Source: Tolypothrix brevis GSE-NOS-MK-07-07A (GTDB taxonomy: Bacteria; Cyanobacteriota; Cyanobacteriia; Cyanobacteriales; Nostocaceae). Taken from it: a stretch of DNA of 48,125 nt. Below, piece after piece: positions 1 through 7,820 of the stretch (position 1 is its first letter; each line of letters starts with the position of its first letter). The notes below the pieces were generated by a model. It made no database searches. It had not been told where the DNA came from and saw only the letters and a program-made list of their open reading frames with translations. The stretch covers positions 1 to 48,125 of the forward strand of contig JAHHIJ010000045.1 in NCBI GenBank assembly GCA_019358985.1, given 5' to 3'. Made by a program: the position numbers and the translations under genes.

Positions 1-2
1 TA

Positions 3-74
3 AAATCCGTACAAAACTGGCAAGAACGGCTAAGAGAAGCTGTTGATAATCTGATTGAAAGTATAGGAGAATAG
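3..74 (+). CDS. C-terminal end of an unidentified protein (partial)
   Basis: An open frame enters from the left edge and gives 23 residues ending in IESIGE before a TAG at 72-74. The composition (Gln, Glu, Arg, Leu) fits a helical tail. Too little is present to assign a family. It would converge on pebB. It could be a chance open frame. Confidence 0.3.
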   Translation, partial: KSVQNWQERLREAVDNLIESIGE

Positions 75-120
75 TTGTCAACAATAGTCTAGACTTGTCT
101 ATGTTATTGATGGCTTAGGA

Positions 121-903
121 CTAACTCTTGTTTTTACTTTGCGTTTCATAGTCTCGACTGATCGGGGATGCCAGCTTTCTTTCGAGATCGAATAAAAAGC
201 CGTGGATATATTCTTCTGTCCATTCAGCACCGTAAAAACGGGTGAACATTCCTCGTGCTGGGTCTTTTTCAGCCCGGTAGTGGAGATAGCGCAGTTGAGC
301 TTGCTCAATATCCGCTTTTTGCCGGGAGTCCGTTATCGGTTCTGCCTGGTCAACAAAATCCAGGTATGCCTGAAGATATTCCTTGAAGGCAGCAAAAACA
401 TGGGTTTCCACAACCTCAGTTTGCTGTGGTCGCGTCCAGAGAAACGCGGGGGAGAAAAAGGGTCGGGCTTCTTCGGGAAAGTCACCTCCCCAGGGCAGAT
501 GCTGCTGATATGCCTCAAAAATTGGCAAGATGGGCTGGGTATACTTCGCCTGATAGACTGGATCATCCCGAAATAGGGGTTGCATATCCAGGGCAATCAA
601 GTGTCCTCCCGGCAAAGTGACTAAATCTGCTCCAAAGAAAGGCAGGTCGTAGTTCAGGTGTGGGAAAATCACAAAATTTAACACCTGAAGTGAGTTACCC
701 CCCTGGACATGAGCGGCTCGAATTTGTCGTAGCTTGGGAGCTTGATAGCCATAGCTGGTTGTTAAAACTTCGTCCTGATGTTTGCCTTTGCCCACCGTTG
801 CTTGCTTCGACTCAAACCCTGCGGGAATCGGATAAGGTTGCAAATTCAAGCGTTTCTGCAAACAGGCGATCGCGTAATCTAAAAATGGCTGATAGAGAGT
901 CAT
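121..903 (-). CDS. pebB: Phycoerythrobilin:ferredoxin oxidoreductase PebB
   Basis: Ferredoxin-dependent bilin reductase that converts 15,16-dihydrobiliverdin to phycoerythrobilin, the PE chromophore. The 260-residue product has the usual family length. It shows the family's N-terminal PIPAGFE segment and a central IALDMQPLF motif with the conserved Asp (residue ~106). The C-terminal part has [12 protein letters not shown] followed by a [12 protein letters not shown] stretch typical of PebB/PcyA-type reductases. It starts 12 bp after the pebA stop, so the two are almost certainly one operon, in the order in which PebA hands dihydrobiliverdin to PebB. The ATG at 903 is used. No damage is visible. 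The PebA/PebB split rests on recognised sequence similarity. Confidence 0.93.
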   Translation of the reverse strand: MTLYQPFLDYAIACLQKRLNLQPYPIPAGFESKQATVGKGKHQDEVLTTSYGYQAPKLRQIRAAHVQGGNSLQVLNFVIFPHLNYDLPFFGADLVTLPGGHLIALDMQPLFRDDPVYQAKYTQPILPIFEAYQQHLPWGGDFPEEARPFFSPAFLWTRPQQTEVVETHVFAAFKEYLQAYLDFVDQAEPITDSRQKADIEQAQLRYLHYRAEKDPARGMFTRFYGAEWTEEYIHGFLFDLERKLASPISRDYETQSKNKS

Positions 904-915
904 GGTAAATTCAAA

Positions 916-1650
916 TCACTTTTTGGCTACTCTAGTCGCTAACGGCACAGCGTCCTCAAACAAAAATTCATGCAAAAACCGCTCTGACCATTCATGTCCA
1001 AAATAGCTACTGAATAAACCAGACGCTGGGTCACGGTCGGCACTGTATTGATCGTAATCCTTTTGGGCTTTGACAATCCGTTGAATGTCTGACGGATCAC
1101 TCAGGGGTTTGGCTTCCTTGAGCATCTGCCAGTACAGATTCAAATAATCTTTGAATGCCTCAAACACCTGGGTTTTCACAGTTTCTGCATCGGTTTTCGC
1201 GAACAACAGATATTTTGAGAAGTACTGATTAGCGTCGTAAAATTTCATTTCCAGGTCTTGCACTAGGTCTGGATACTTCTTATGCAATGCCTGTAAAGGG
1301 TGGATGTACTTATTCAGGTAAGCTTCATCCTGAAATAAAGGCTGGAAATCCATGACAATCAGGTTTTTGACCTGACCGAAAGACAGAAAGTCAATGCCGA
1401 GTAAGGGCAACTCGTAGTAGTGACTGGGATAAATCACACTATTAAGAATCTGGGCACTTGCGCCTGCATCAATGTAAGTATAGCGAATTTTCCGATACTC
1501 AGGACATTGATAGCACCAACTCTGAATTGTGGCAGGATTTCTACCGCGATCGCTCACCTGATACTCTAGTCCTGGTGGAATTGGGCGACTTTGCAATGTA
1601 AACCGTTGAAACAGCGATTGTTCCAGATACTCAAGGAAGCACTTATACAT
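916..1650 (-). CDS. pebA: 15,16-dihydrobiliverdin:ferredoxin oxidoreductase PebA
   Basis: Ferredoxin-dependent bilin reductase that performs the first two-electron reduction of biliverdin IXalpha, giving 15,16-dihydrobiliverdin for PebB. The 244-residue product matches the usual PebA length. Recognisable segments are RPIPPGLEY near the N terminus, LIVMDFQPLFQD in the middle with the conserved Asp, and DPASGLFSSYFGHEW plus FLHEFLFED at the C-terminal end. It is the first gene of the pebAB operon. The ATG at 1650 has no strong ribosome-binding site. Upstream lies a decayed DUF4351 gene and then a tnpB element, so the native promoter must sit in about 1651-1790. No clear CcaR-type repeat was seen there. 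Confidence 0.93.
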   Translation of the reverse strand: MYKCFLEYLEQSLFQRFTLQSRPIPPGLEYQVSDRGRNPATIQSWCYQCPEYRKIRYTYIDAGASAQILNSVIYPSHYYELPLLGIDFLSFGQVKNLIVMDFQPLFQDEAYLNKYIHPLQALHKKYPDLVQDLEMKFYDANQYFSKYLLFAKTDAETVKTQVFEAFKDYLNLYWQMLKEAKPLSDPSDIQRIVKAQKDYDQYSADRDPASGLFSSYFGHEWSERFLHEFLFEDAVPLATRVAKK

Positions 1651-1791
1651 AAAAATTTATAGACTCATCTGCCTTAATTTCTGAGAGTACGGGATTCCTC
1701 CACCCGCCGTCTCAAATATGTTAAACAAAGTAACGATCCTTAACGTGATTAATGGATTTGAGATTTTAGTTTGCGATCGCCCTGTGGTCGA

Positions 1792-2094
1792 TTACCCTTC
1801 TTGTTCCAGCCAAGCTGCGAGTGAAGCTAGCGATGAAAAATCCAGCAGAGCCAATGCTAACGCTTCCAGTCGTTCCAAACTCAAGGCAGAAATGCGATCG
1901 CGCATCTGTGGGGATAATTGTCCCACCTGTTGCTCTAAGAGGAGAAGGACGAGCGATCGCCCTTGTTCTTGACGCCCTAGCCGTTCTCCTTCTTGCCGTC
2001 CTAGCCGTTCTCCTTCTTGACGTCCTTCTTCTAAAATTTCTTGGTAAATTACCGACTCGCGCATCATACCCTCCCGAAATATCCGACGAATCAA
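1792..2094 (-). pseudogene. C-terminal remnant of an Rpn/DUF2887-type nuclease (DUF4351 domain)
   Basis: The frame encodes a charged linker with two copies of RQEGERLG, then a DUF4351-like tail (GRSLVLLLLEQQVGQLSPQ, then a Leu/Ala-rich segment ending in AWLEQEG). In cyanobacteria this tail normally follows an N-terminal Rpn/PD-(D/E)XK nuclease part of over 150 residues, which is missing. The frame stays open to about 2136, where an in-frame TAG stops it. The tnpB element begins just beyond. The simplest reading is a gene beheaded by the insertion or by decay. The repeated GERLGRQE codons are a local 24-bp tandem duplication. Confidence 0.6.
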
Positions 2095-2136
2095 ATCCTT
2101 CTTAAATTTTAACCGCTCGTTAAAATCTGTACAAAG

Positions 2137-3440
2137 CTACCCAGAGATAGCCAATACTAGACAATAACGTTTGTAATCTTAGTCCAAATTGCTAAGACTG
2201 CTGGGATAAACGGCAATCCCACTATCCCCTCAAATGCTTCGGGGATTACTTTACGAACTATATTTATACTTCCATTAGTATCGGCGTTAATTATCCTACC
2301 ATTGGAAGTTTTATATAAACCGCGTTCAATTCGCTTCCCGCTAAATGCTGGCTTGTGTTCTTTTTTATCACCATATTTCGGTAACTCATCACTATCCAAT
2401 GCACTAGCTTTCGACGTATAACTTTCTTCGGTAAGAGTTACTTTGATGCCTGCTAATTGTGCTTTATAGATTAACTTGTTAATTAATTTGGCGTGTGGAA
2501 TCTTAGTAAACTCTTGGTTATTCTTTTTTCCAATGTTTATGTTTTGTTTCCACAAAGAATTATTACCAATTATTAGATGCCCGATATTGTTTATCTGACA
2601 CCAATCAATAACTCTGCGGGTACTAGTATGCAGATAATTATCTATACGTCTGTCACGTTTACCGTTTAATATTTTAATTTGGCAGTAAGCTTTGATTGAC
2701 TGTGAATAAGCTACTCGTTTATTAAAAAATTGGTTAATACTTTTCAATGGTCTACCGTTAATCAGCAACGGTCTTACACCGGACTGATTGGAGGTTATAG
2801 CCATTAAATTGTTTAAACCAAGGTCAACACCTGCAACGTATTCACCATTATTTTTAACGGCATCGTCAACGGTGTAAACTACTTCAATAACGTAGTGGTC
2901 AAGCTTTGGTACAATACGTACCTGATCGACATTTGCAGCATGAGTGGGAAATTCAATATTAGTCTGAGACAGCTTAACAATACCTTTGAGTAAAGCAGGT
3001 TTTGATATCGCATCTATCGGATAAATTACAACATTTCTACCACGCTCCTTATGTTTGTACCCAGGTATTTTTGGTTTCCCTAAATACTTGTCAGGATGCT
3101 TTGACCAATCTTTAAGTGTAGCTAACCAACATGACCAAGCTTCTGAAACTTTACGAACTATCTGTTTACTAACTTTAGTTGGCAGATAACGATAAGCTTC
3201 TAATGTTTTAGTCTGGTGGTAGATATCGATTGAGTTGTAATATTTGCGTGTCTCAAAGTAGTATTGACGTTGCACATAATTTGCAGAGTTATACAAATGT
3301 TTTGACTGTAACGCCAAGTTATCGCAATATGACCAGAACTTATGCTGACGACTAATAACGTGTTTCTCTACTAGCTGCATTGTTTCGACCTCACAACGTG
3401 GTTATGATATCTATCGAAGGACATAGTTTGACAGTTTGTT
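2137..3440 (-). mobile_element. IS200/IS605-type element carrying only tnpB
   Basis: A solitary tnpB (2157-3380) sits between a truncated DUF4351 gene and a CpeS-family lyase gene. No tnpA is present, so it would need a transposase in trans. The right end should lie just past the tnpB stop (about 2100-2156), where the minus strand has a short GCTA/TAGC hairpin. The left end should lie in about 3385-3460. Exact ends cannot be fixed by eye. Confidence 0.55.
2157..3380 (-). CDS. tnpB: TnpB, RNA-guided nuclease of an IS605/IS1341-type element
   Basis: The 407-residue protein has the TnpB layout: an N-terminal helical/OrfB region, then a RuvC fold. RuvC-I is visible as AGVDLGLNNL (catalytic Asp ~191) and RuvC-III as INADTNGSINI (Asp ~372). 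The usual RuvC-II Glu (IVVEDL in canonical TnpB) is replaced by Gly in HLIIGNNSLWKQ. The zinc-ribbon cysteines after TSK are absent (TSKASALDSD). Both traits are shared by a known TnpB subfamily, which keeps a Glu in LTEESYTSK instead. Activity therefore cannot be excluded from this substitution alone. Full length and no frameshift suggest a fairly recent insertion. The ATG is at 3380. Confidence 0.85.
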   Translation of the reverse strand: MQLVEKHVISRQHKFWSYCDNLALQSKHLYNSANYVQRQYYFETRKYYNSIDIYHQTKTLEAYRYLPTKVSKQIVRKVSEAWSCWLATLKDWSKHPDKYLGKPKIPGYKHKERGRNVVIYPIDAISKPALLKGIVKLSQTNIEFPTHAANVDQVRIVPKLDHYVIEVVYTVDDAVKNNGEYVAGVDLGLNNLMAITSNQSGVRPLLINGRPLKSINQFFNKRVAYSQSIKAYCQIKILNGKRDRRIDNYLHTSTRRVIDWCQINNIGHLIIGNNSLWKQNINIGKKNNQEFTKIPHAKLINKLIYKAQLAGIKVTLTEESYTSKASALDSDELPKYGDKKEHKPAFSGKRIERGLYKTSNGRIINADTNGSINIVRKVIPEAFEGIVGLPFIPAVLAIWTKITNVIV

Positions 3441-3461
3441 TTTCCCCATTCTCAAACTAGG

Positions 3462-4049
3462 TCATGAGGATGCCCTAGACAAGTTGTGTTGCACCATTTG
3501 TGCTAAAGCCGCTTCAGTTAAACAGCGGCGTTCAGAGCAATAAGTCATCAAATACACACCATTCATCATCCGCACTGTACTGACGCGCACCCGGAAATCA
3601 TCCGTCATGAACCAGCAGCGCTCCTGCCCCTGGTTGCTGTCATATTCGGTATCAATGGTTAAAATGCCGTCTTTGCCGAACCAATAGCGGCTAACCACGG
3701 GAATCTTTTCCACATAGCCCTGGTTGCGTAACAATTTGCCCGATCGCCCCGTCTCATCATCCGGTACATCAATCAGCACAGCAGCTTGCTCCGGATTGGG
3801 TTCTTGGTCATCATCGTGTGCTTGCCACATAAAGCTGGCTCCTCCCTTGGCACTGACTGGATCGATGCCTTGCATCTCACAGATTGCTTTGATTCGTGGG
3901 TCATCCAGTGTAATCACACCCACATAGAGCTTTGATTCTCCAGACTCATCCGCCACCGTATCAAAGTGATGCACCGTGCGCTGGGTAAGCCAGACCCCTT
4001 CACTTTTACAGAAAAAGTCCATCATCGTCATCGGCGTGAGAAACGGCAT
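3462..4049 (-). CDS. CpeS/CpcS-family phycobiliprotein lyase
   Basis: Lipocalin-fold chromophore lyase that attaches a bilin to a phycobiliprotein cysteine. The 195-residue product begins with MDFFCKSEGVWLTQRTVHHF, the family's N-terminal signature, and ends with the conserved FRVRVSTVRMMNGVYLMTYC block. The motif GRSGKLLRNQGYVE is also typical. It differs clearly from the second CpeS-type gene at 14026-14556, so the cluster carries two lyases of this family with presumably different subunit targets. CpeU or a CpcS-type enzyme is the best guess. A GAGG ribosome-binding site precedes the ATG at 4049. The tnpB element is inserted immediately downstream, leaving its stop intact. Confidence 0.85.
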   Translation of the reverse strand: MPFLTPMTMMDFFCKSEGVWLTQRTVHHFDTVADESGESKLYVGVITLDDPRIKAICEMQGIDPVSAKGGASFMWQAHDDDQEPNPEQAAVLIDVPDDETGRSGKLLRNQGYVEKIPVVSRYWFGKDGILTIDTEYDSNQGQERCWFMTDDFRVRVSTVRMMNGVYLMTYCSERRCLTEAALAQMVQHNLSRASS

Positions 4050-4150
4050 AGGTTATCCTCAAACAAAATAAGAGTTTAAAAACGCCCAACCCTAATGATT
4101 GTAGATAGGTCGCGGTACAATACCCCTAAATAATCTCACGATTTCAACCC

Positions 4151-4969
4151 ATGATCACCAGGGAGACTCAGAAAACACCCCAAGACGTTTTGGCTGTCCT
4201 CAAAGGGGGACTTCCTCTCAGTCAGGAAGATTTATACCAATTCAACCTCAGCGGTTTTGATCTGCAAACAGCTAATTTAAATAAAGCTACTTTGATTCGA
4301 GCCGATCTCAGCAAAGCCAATCTCAGTGCAGCGGATCTCAGTGGTGCCGATTTACGGGGAGCCGATCTCAGCCAAGCCATTTTTAGGGATGCTAATTTAC
4401 GGGCAGCTTGTTTGTACCGAGTCGATCTGAGTGGCGCAGATTTACGGGGAGCTATTTTGACGGACGCCAAGCTGCTAGGGGCAAGATATGATAGCCAGAC
4501 CCTTTTTCCAGAAGGCTTTGCCTACAAATCCTCTGGAGCGATCGGTCCCAATGCAAATTTGAACGGTGCCCAGCTAAATACAGCCAATTTGCGAAATGCC
4601 GATTTGCAGGGTGCAAGCTTGTTAGGGGCATATTTGGGGGGTGCTGATTTGACTCTTGCTAATCTTCAAGGTGCGCGGCTAAGTCAGGCAGACTTGCGGA
4701 CAGCCTGGTTGCCGGGGGCTTATTTGCGTAATGCTCGGTTGAATGGAGCTAACTTAGCAGGGACAGATTTGCGGGCAGCAGACATGACTGACGTTGAGTT
4801 CGAGCATCTTGAAAGCATTGCCGGAGCAGATTTCACCCACGTTCAGGGGTTGAGTGAAGAAATGCGATCGCGCCTCCTCAGCCAGCCCCCTCAAGAGCTA
4901 GATACACCTCATGCTTTAACCCGTCGCACCACACGCGCTAGCCTAGAAATCAAAGCAATCAGGATTTAG
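4151..4969 (+). CDS. Pentapeptide-repeat protein
   Basis: The 272-residue product consists largely of A(D/N)LXX pentapeptides, from about residue 30 to 225. These should fold as a right-handed quadrilateral beta-helix. The repeat run is broken once at about residues 110-135 (LLGARYDSQTLFPEGFAYKS), an interruption common in cyanobacterial members. No signal peptide or membrane segment is seen, so it is probably cytoplasmic. It is divergent from the lyase gene at 3462-4049, with about 100 bp between the two starts, and its 3' end overlaps the convergent small gene at 4959 by 11 bp. Function is unknown. A phycobilisome role is suggested only by position. Confidence 0.85.
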   Translation: MITRETQKTPQDVLAVLKGGLPLSQEDLYQFNLSGFDLQTANLNKATLIRADLSKANLSAADLSGADLRGADLSQAIFRDANLRAACLYRVDLSGADLRGAILTDAKLLGARYDSQTLFPEGFAYKSSGAIGPNANLNGAQLNTANLRNADLQGASLLGAYLGGADLTLANLQGARLSQADLRTAWLPGAYLRNARLNGANLAGTDLRAADMTDVEFEHLESIAGADFTHVQGLSEEMRSRLLSQPPQELDTPHALTRRTTRASLEIKAIRI

Positions 4970-5165
4970 TTGCTGTCCAATCTTTCTTCAACAATGCCAG
5001 AAAGGTGGCAATCCCTTTAGAAAATCCTTGGGGATCGGGCAGAAAATACTGCGGAAACTCTTCATAGGGAAGCCACGGCTCCGACGAATTATGCCGCAAA
5101 TACAAGACCCGTTCCTCCCCTTCCAATTTCCAGAGCATTTGACCGCCGGTTGGTATCTCAGTCAT
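4959..5165 (-). CDS. Small conserved-looking protein of unknown function (68 aa)
   Basis: A 68-residue acidic and aromatic-rich protein (LWKLEGEERVLYLRHN, then PWLPYEEFPQYFLPDPQGF). A good GGAGA ribosome-binding site precedes the ATG at 5165. It lies 34 bp after the HEAT-repeat gene in the same direction, so the two are probably co-transcribed. No known family is recognised. Its place among PE genes suggests a small assembly or regulatory factor, but this is inference only. Confidence 0.6.
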   Translation of the reverse strand: MTEIPTGGQMLWKLEGEERVLYLRHNSSEPWLPYEEFPQYFLPDPQGFSKGIATFLALLKKDWTATKS

Positions 5166-5199
5166 GACTTTCTCCTATTGTCCAAACAAAAATGCTAAA

Positions 5200-5859
5200 T
5201 TAACTGATTAAATCTTCCATTGCCGCCCCCACTACACGGTGATCGTTATCCTGTCTCAATTGTGCTAGCACTTCCTTGGCTTCGGGGGCATCAAAATGTT
5301 TCAGGGCATAGGCAACCCGTACCCGGATATATTCAGCCTCCGAATTTTTTAGGGTCAGGAGTTGAGACAGAGCCGCTCCAGAGTGACGGGAACTCGCCAA
5401 GGCTCCCAGGGCATCGACGGAGGCTTCCTGCACAGCTGCATCGTCTCCTTCTAACCCCAGACCACACACCTCCAGAACTTCTTCCGGGCACTCCAGTTCT
5501 ACCAGAGCCGCCAGGATGCTGCGACGTACCAACCAATGGTCATCTTGAAAAAATGTCTGTACCAAGTGCGAAGCGGAGACTCTACCGAACAAAGAGAGGG
5601 AATTTGCAGCTTCTGCCCTGACATTGGGGGTATTGTCTAATTTCATGATCTGGAGCAAAGCGGCAAAGGATTCGGAGGTTTTTTGCCTGCCTAATTCTCT
5701 GGCAACAAAAGTTCGCACCAGAAACTCTGGGTCTTGGATGTGTTGAGTCAGGATAGGAACTGCAACATCGGACGGATAATCTTTGAGGGTAGCGATCGCT
5801 TTCAAGCGATATTGAAAATCAGAGTTTTGCAGATTGGTTCTGATTTGATTGAGATCCAT
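5200..5859 (-). CDS. HEAT-repeat protein, phycobilin lyase/isomerase type
   Basis: The product of about 219 residues is made of repeated HEAT helical pairs, for example DYPSDVAVPILTQHIQDPE, VRTFVARELGRQ, VRAEAANSLSLFG and VRRSILAALVEL. This architecture is shared by E/F-type bilin lyases (CpcE/CpcF, PecF, CpeY/CpeZ) and by IaiH/NblB-like proteins. Its size is closest to the single-domain CpeZ-like partners. A longer frame begins with TTG at 5898, but the ATG at 5859 (MDLNQIRTN) is the likelier start. It is followed 34 bp later by the small gene at 4959-5165. The IS607 element lies directly upstream, so its native promoter may have been lost or moved. Confidence 0.75.
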   Translation of the reverse strand: MDLNQIRTNLQNSDFQYRLKAIATLKDYPSDVAVPILTQHIQDPEFLVRTFVARELGRQKTSESFAALLQIMKLDNTPNVRAEAANSLSLFGRVSASHLVQTFFQDDHWLVRRSILAALVELECPEEVLEVCGLGLEGDDAAVQEASVDALGALASSRHSGAALSQLLTLKNSEAEYIRVRVAYALKHFDAPEAKEVLAQLRQDNDHRVVGAAMEDLIS

Positions 5860-5946
5860 AGAAATAAACAGTAGAGGTTTCTCCACTTTAGTTCTCAATA
5901 GATTCTAACGAAAGCAGAAGTGCAACTTTTAAGCTAATCAAAGCGA

Positions 5947-7152
5947 TTAAACCTGACTAACTATGACATCCGTCAATTCCGACGAATCGGAAAGCACAAT
6001 AGAATCGTGCGTCGCGGTAAAGGCAGTTGCTTGCAAAGCACGTAACATAATGTTCCGTGCGCCATTTACATCACGAGAGATTTTAAGGGAGCAATGTGGG
6101 CATTTAAAAACTTTAGAACCACCAAGTCTATGGTGAATATGACCGCAATTGCCACAAGTTTTAGAAGTGTAAGACTCGTTACAAAGAACGACTATTACGT
6201 TTCTTTTTAATGCAGCTTGTTTAAGATGTTGCTCGAATCTATAGTGAGAAAGAGTTAACATTTGACGTACTGATTTATTATTAATTCTACGTTTCTTGCT
6301 CTTCCTAGTTTTGATAACCATTTGACTGGTATCAAAACTAGGAATAAAAATTACTTTGTAAGAATTAACTAACAATTTGACGGCTTTGTTATGCAACTCT
6401 TTAATCAGATTTTGAATCCTTTCTCTGATTCTATTTGCAGCAATTCGCATCTTTCTACGTTGACGGCACTTAACTCTGGTGGATTGGCTTATTAGCTTGT
6501 CAAGGTGCTGACACAATCTTTGTATGCGTCCGATGTCTCCCTTTCCAATCTCTAAGATGTTCTCTCCATCAAAACCGGTTAAAAAAGTGCGATTACCAGG
6601 GTCGAGCGCAATTACTCTATCGCTTCTTTGCGGTGATATTTCTCGATATTGCGGGAAACAACCAAACCATTTACCACGACGGTATACAAGCTCTGTTCCA
6701 TACTCGCATTGCTGCGGAACGTCACAACCAAAAGTATTAAACTTTAAACCTTTGGTTGTATTGCAATACCATGTGCCATTCTTATAATTGCCTACCTTAA
6801 ATTGTATTGCTTGACTAGTAGCTTTTACAGATTTAAATTTAGCTGCACCACCATCTTTTTTAGCTCGATTAAACGCATCGTATGCTTCAAAACAAGCTTC
6901 TTGACGTTGATGACCAGGTATTGATGTTACCCAATCAGGAGTATTTTCTAGTCGTTGCAAGTACTTGTCTAAGGACTCGGCGCTTAATTTTTCTACACCA
7001 TCATAACAACGTAGTAAACTAATAGTTTCGTTGTAATAATAGCGATATTGAGCTAGCCAGCGCTTCCAAACTGAGTACAGTTCCTTGCTAGGATATAGCC
7101 TGATTTTGAGTACACTGTTCGGTCGAGGCTTTATCGATTTCGTGTGTCTCAC
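5947..7152 (-). CDS. tnpB: TnpB of the IS607 element (zinc-ribbon RuvC nuclease)
   Basis: An RNA-guided RuvC-like nuclease carried by the IS. RuvC-I reads RVIALDPGNRTF and RuvC-III reads ISRDVNGARNIMLR. Between them a zinc ribbon, CGNCGHIHHRLGGSKVFKCP, follows SYTSKT. The RuvC-II segment reads VIFIPSFDTSQMV: the canonical Glu position is Pro, with an acidic residue three positions later (Asp here, often Glu in relatives). That is a shifted active-site arrangement. The open frame runs up to 7722, but the N-terminal ~190 residues are a shadow of tnpA. The probable start is the GTG at 7152 (VRHTKSIKPRPN), giving 401 residues and a 65-bp overlap with tnpA. Intact. Confidence 0.85.
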   Translation of the reverse strand: MRHTKSIKPRPNSVLKIRLYPSKELYSVWKRWLAQYRYYYNETISLLRCYDGVEKLSAESLDKYLQRLENTPDWVTSIPGHQRQEACFEAYDAFNRAKKDGGAAKFKSVKATSQAIQFKVGNYKNGTWYCNTTKGLKFNTFGCDVPQQCEYGTELVYRRGKWFGCFPQYREISPQRSDRVIALDPGNRTFLTGFDGENILEIGKGDIGRIQRLCQHLDKLISQSTRVKCRQRRKMRIAANRIRERIQNLIKELHNKAVKLLVNSYKVIFIPSFDTSQMVIKTRKSKKRRINNKSVRQMLTLSHYRFEQHLKQAALKRNVIVVLCNESYTSKTCGNCGHIHHRLGGSKVFKCPHCSLKISRDVNGARNIMLRALQATAFTATHDSIVLSDSSELTDVIVSQV

Positions 7153-7729
7153 CTTCTTTTTGTAGGTCTTCTTTGAACTTGGATTTATATTTTCTAAGCC
7201 CGTATAACCTGCTAGAGAAGCAGTGGACGATGGACAGCATATCTTGAATGAGTTCGGTTTCTGGACTGAGCTTGCGGTCATTGAGAACCACGAGTTCACA
7301 CTCAAATTTTTCGCATAACCACTTAACCAATTCATATCCAAATCTAACGAGTCGGTCAGGGTGGGCAACGACAAGACGTTGGATATCGCCGTCAATGATT
7401 CGTTCCAAAATAGAGAGGAATTTTTTCCGTTTAAAATTGAGTCCGCTTCCAGTTTCTGAAATGACTTCGCAATAGGGGTATTGTTCGCGTAAAAACGCAA
7501 GTTGTCGCTGCAAATCGTCTTGTTGGGAATGAGTTGAAACCCTAGAGTAGCAAACAGTTCTAACTGTCCCGGCGATACCTGCGGTTTTTTCAACCTCTTC
7601 GAGGATGAACCTTCTTTGCCCTCCTGGTGTCCTGATTGCTTTGAGCTTTCCTTCGTTTTCCCATCTCCTGAGACTGGAAACGTGGACACCAAGGATTTTA
7701 GCAGCTTCCTTGGGGGTGACATGTTGCAT
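7088..7729 (-). CDS. tnpA: IS607-family serine recombinase TnpA
   Basis: The product of about 213 residues has an N-terminal MerR-like helix-turn-helix (TPKEAAKILGVHVSSLRRWE, residues ~5-24). A small serine-recombinase domain follows, starting at VCYSRVSTHSQQDDL, with the catalytic Ser in YSRVS. The C-terminal segment contains HPDRLVRFGYELVKW and SIVHCFSSRLYGLRKY, both typical of IS607 transposases. The ATG at 7729 is preferred over the TTG one codon earlier. It overlaps tnpB by 65 bp. No frameshift is seen, so the element may still be mobile. Confidence 0.9.
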   Translation of the reverse strand: MQHVTPKEAAKILGVHVSSLRRWENEGKLKAIRTPGGQRRFILEEVEKTAGIAGTVRTVCYSRVSTHSQQDDLQRQLAFLREQYPYCEVISETGSGLNFKRKKFLSILERIIDGDIQRLVVAHPDRLVRFGYELVKWLCEKFECELVVLNDRKLSPETELIQDMLSIVHCFSSRLYGLRKYKSKFKEDLQKEGETHEIDKASTEQCTQNQAIS

Positions 7730-7820
7730 CAATACCTACTTAACTCAACTATAAATAGTTTAGCATGATTTAAGCAAGTTTAAGCGTTTTAATCATAAAT
7801 ATCTTGACTATTTACACGTC

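Larger units (their letters stand above)
5930..7790 (-). mobile_element. IS607-family insertion sequence (tnpA + tnpB)
   Basis: A serine recombinase gene (tnpA) and an overlapping tnpB in the same direction form the standard IS607 layout. Both look intact. The element sits between the HEAT-repeat gene and ccaS. IS607 elements lack terminal inverted repeats and make no clear target duplication, so the ends are only approximate: about 5900-5946 on the right and about 7730-7815 on the left. Confidence 0.8.

Noticed and set aside
1718-2105. Plus-strand frames opposite the DUF4351 remnant
   Set aside because: They are antisense to a repeat-rich remnant and match no family.
7153-7722. N-terminal extension of the IS607 tnpB frame (about 190 extra residues)
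   Set aside because: It lies wholly inside tnpA in another frame and has no TnpB similarity; the GTG at 7152 gives a normal-length TnpB.
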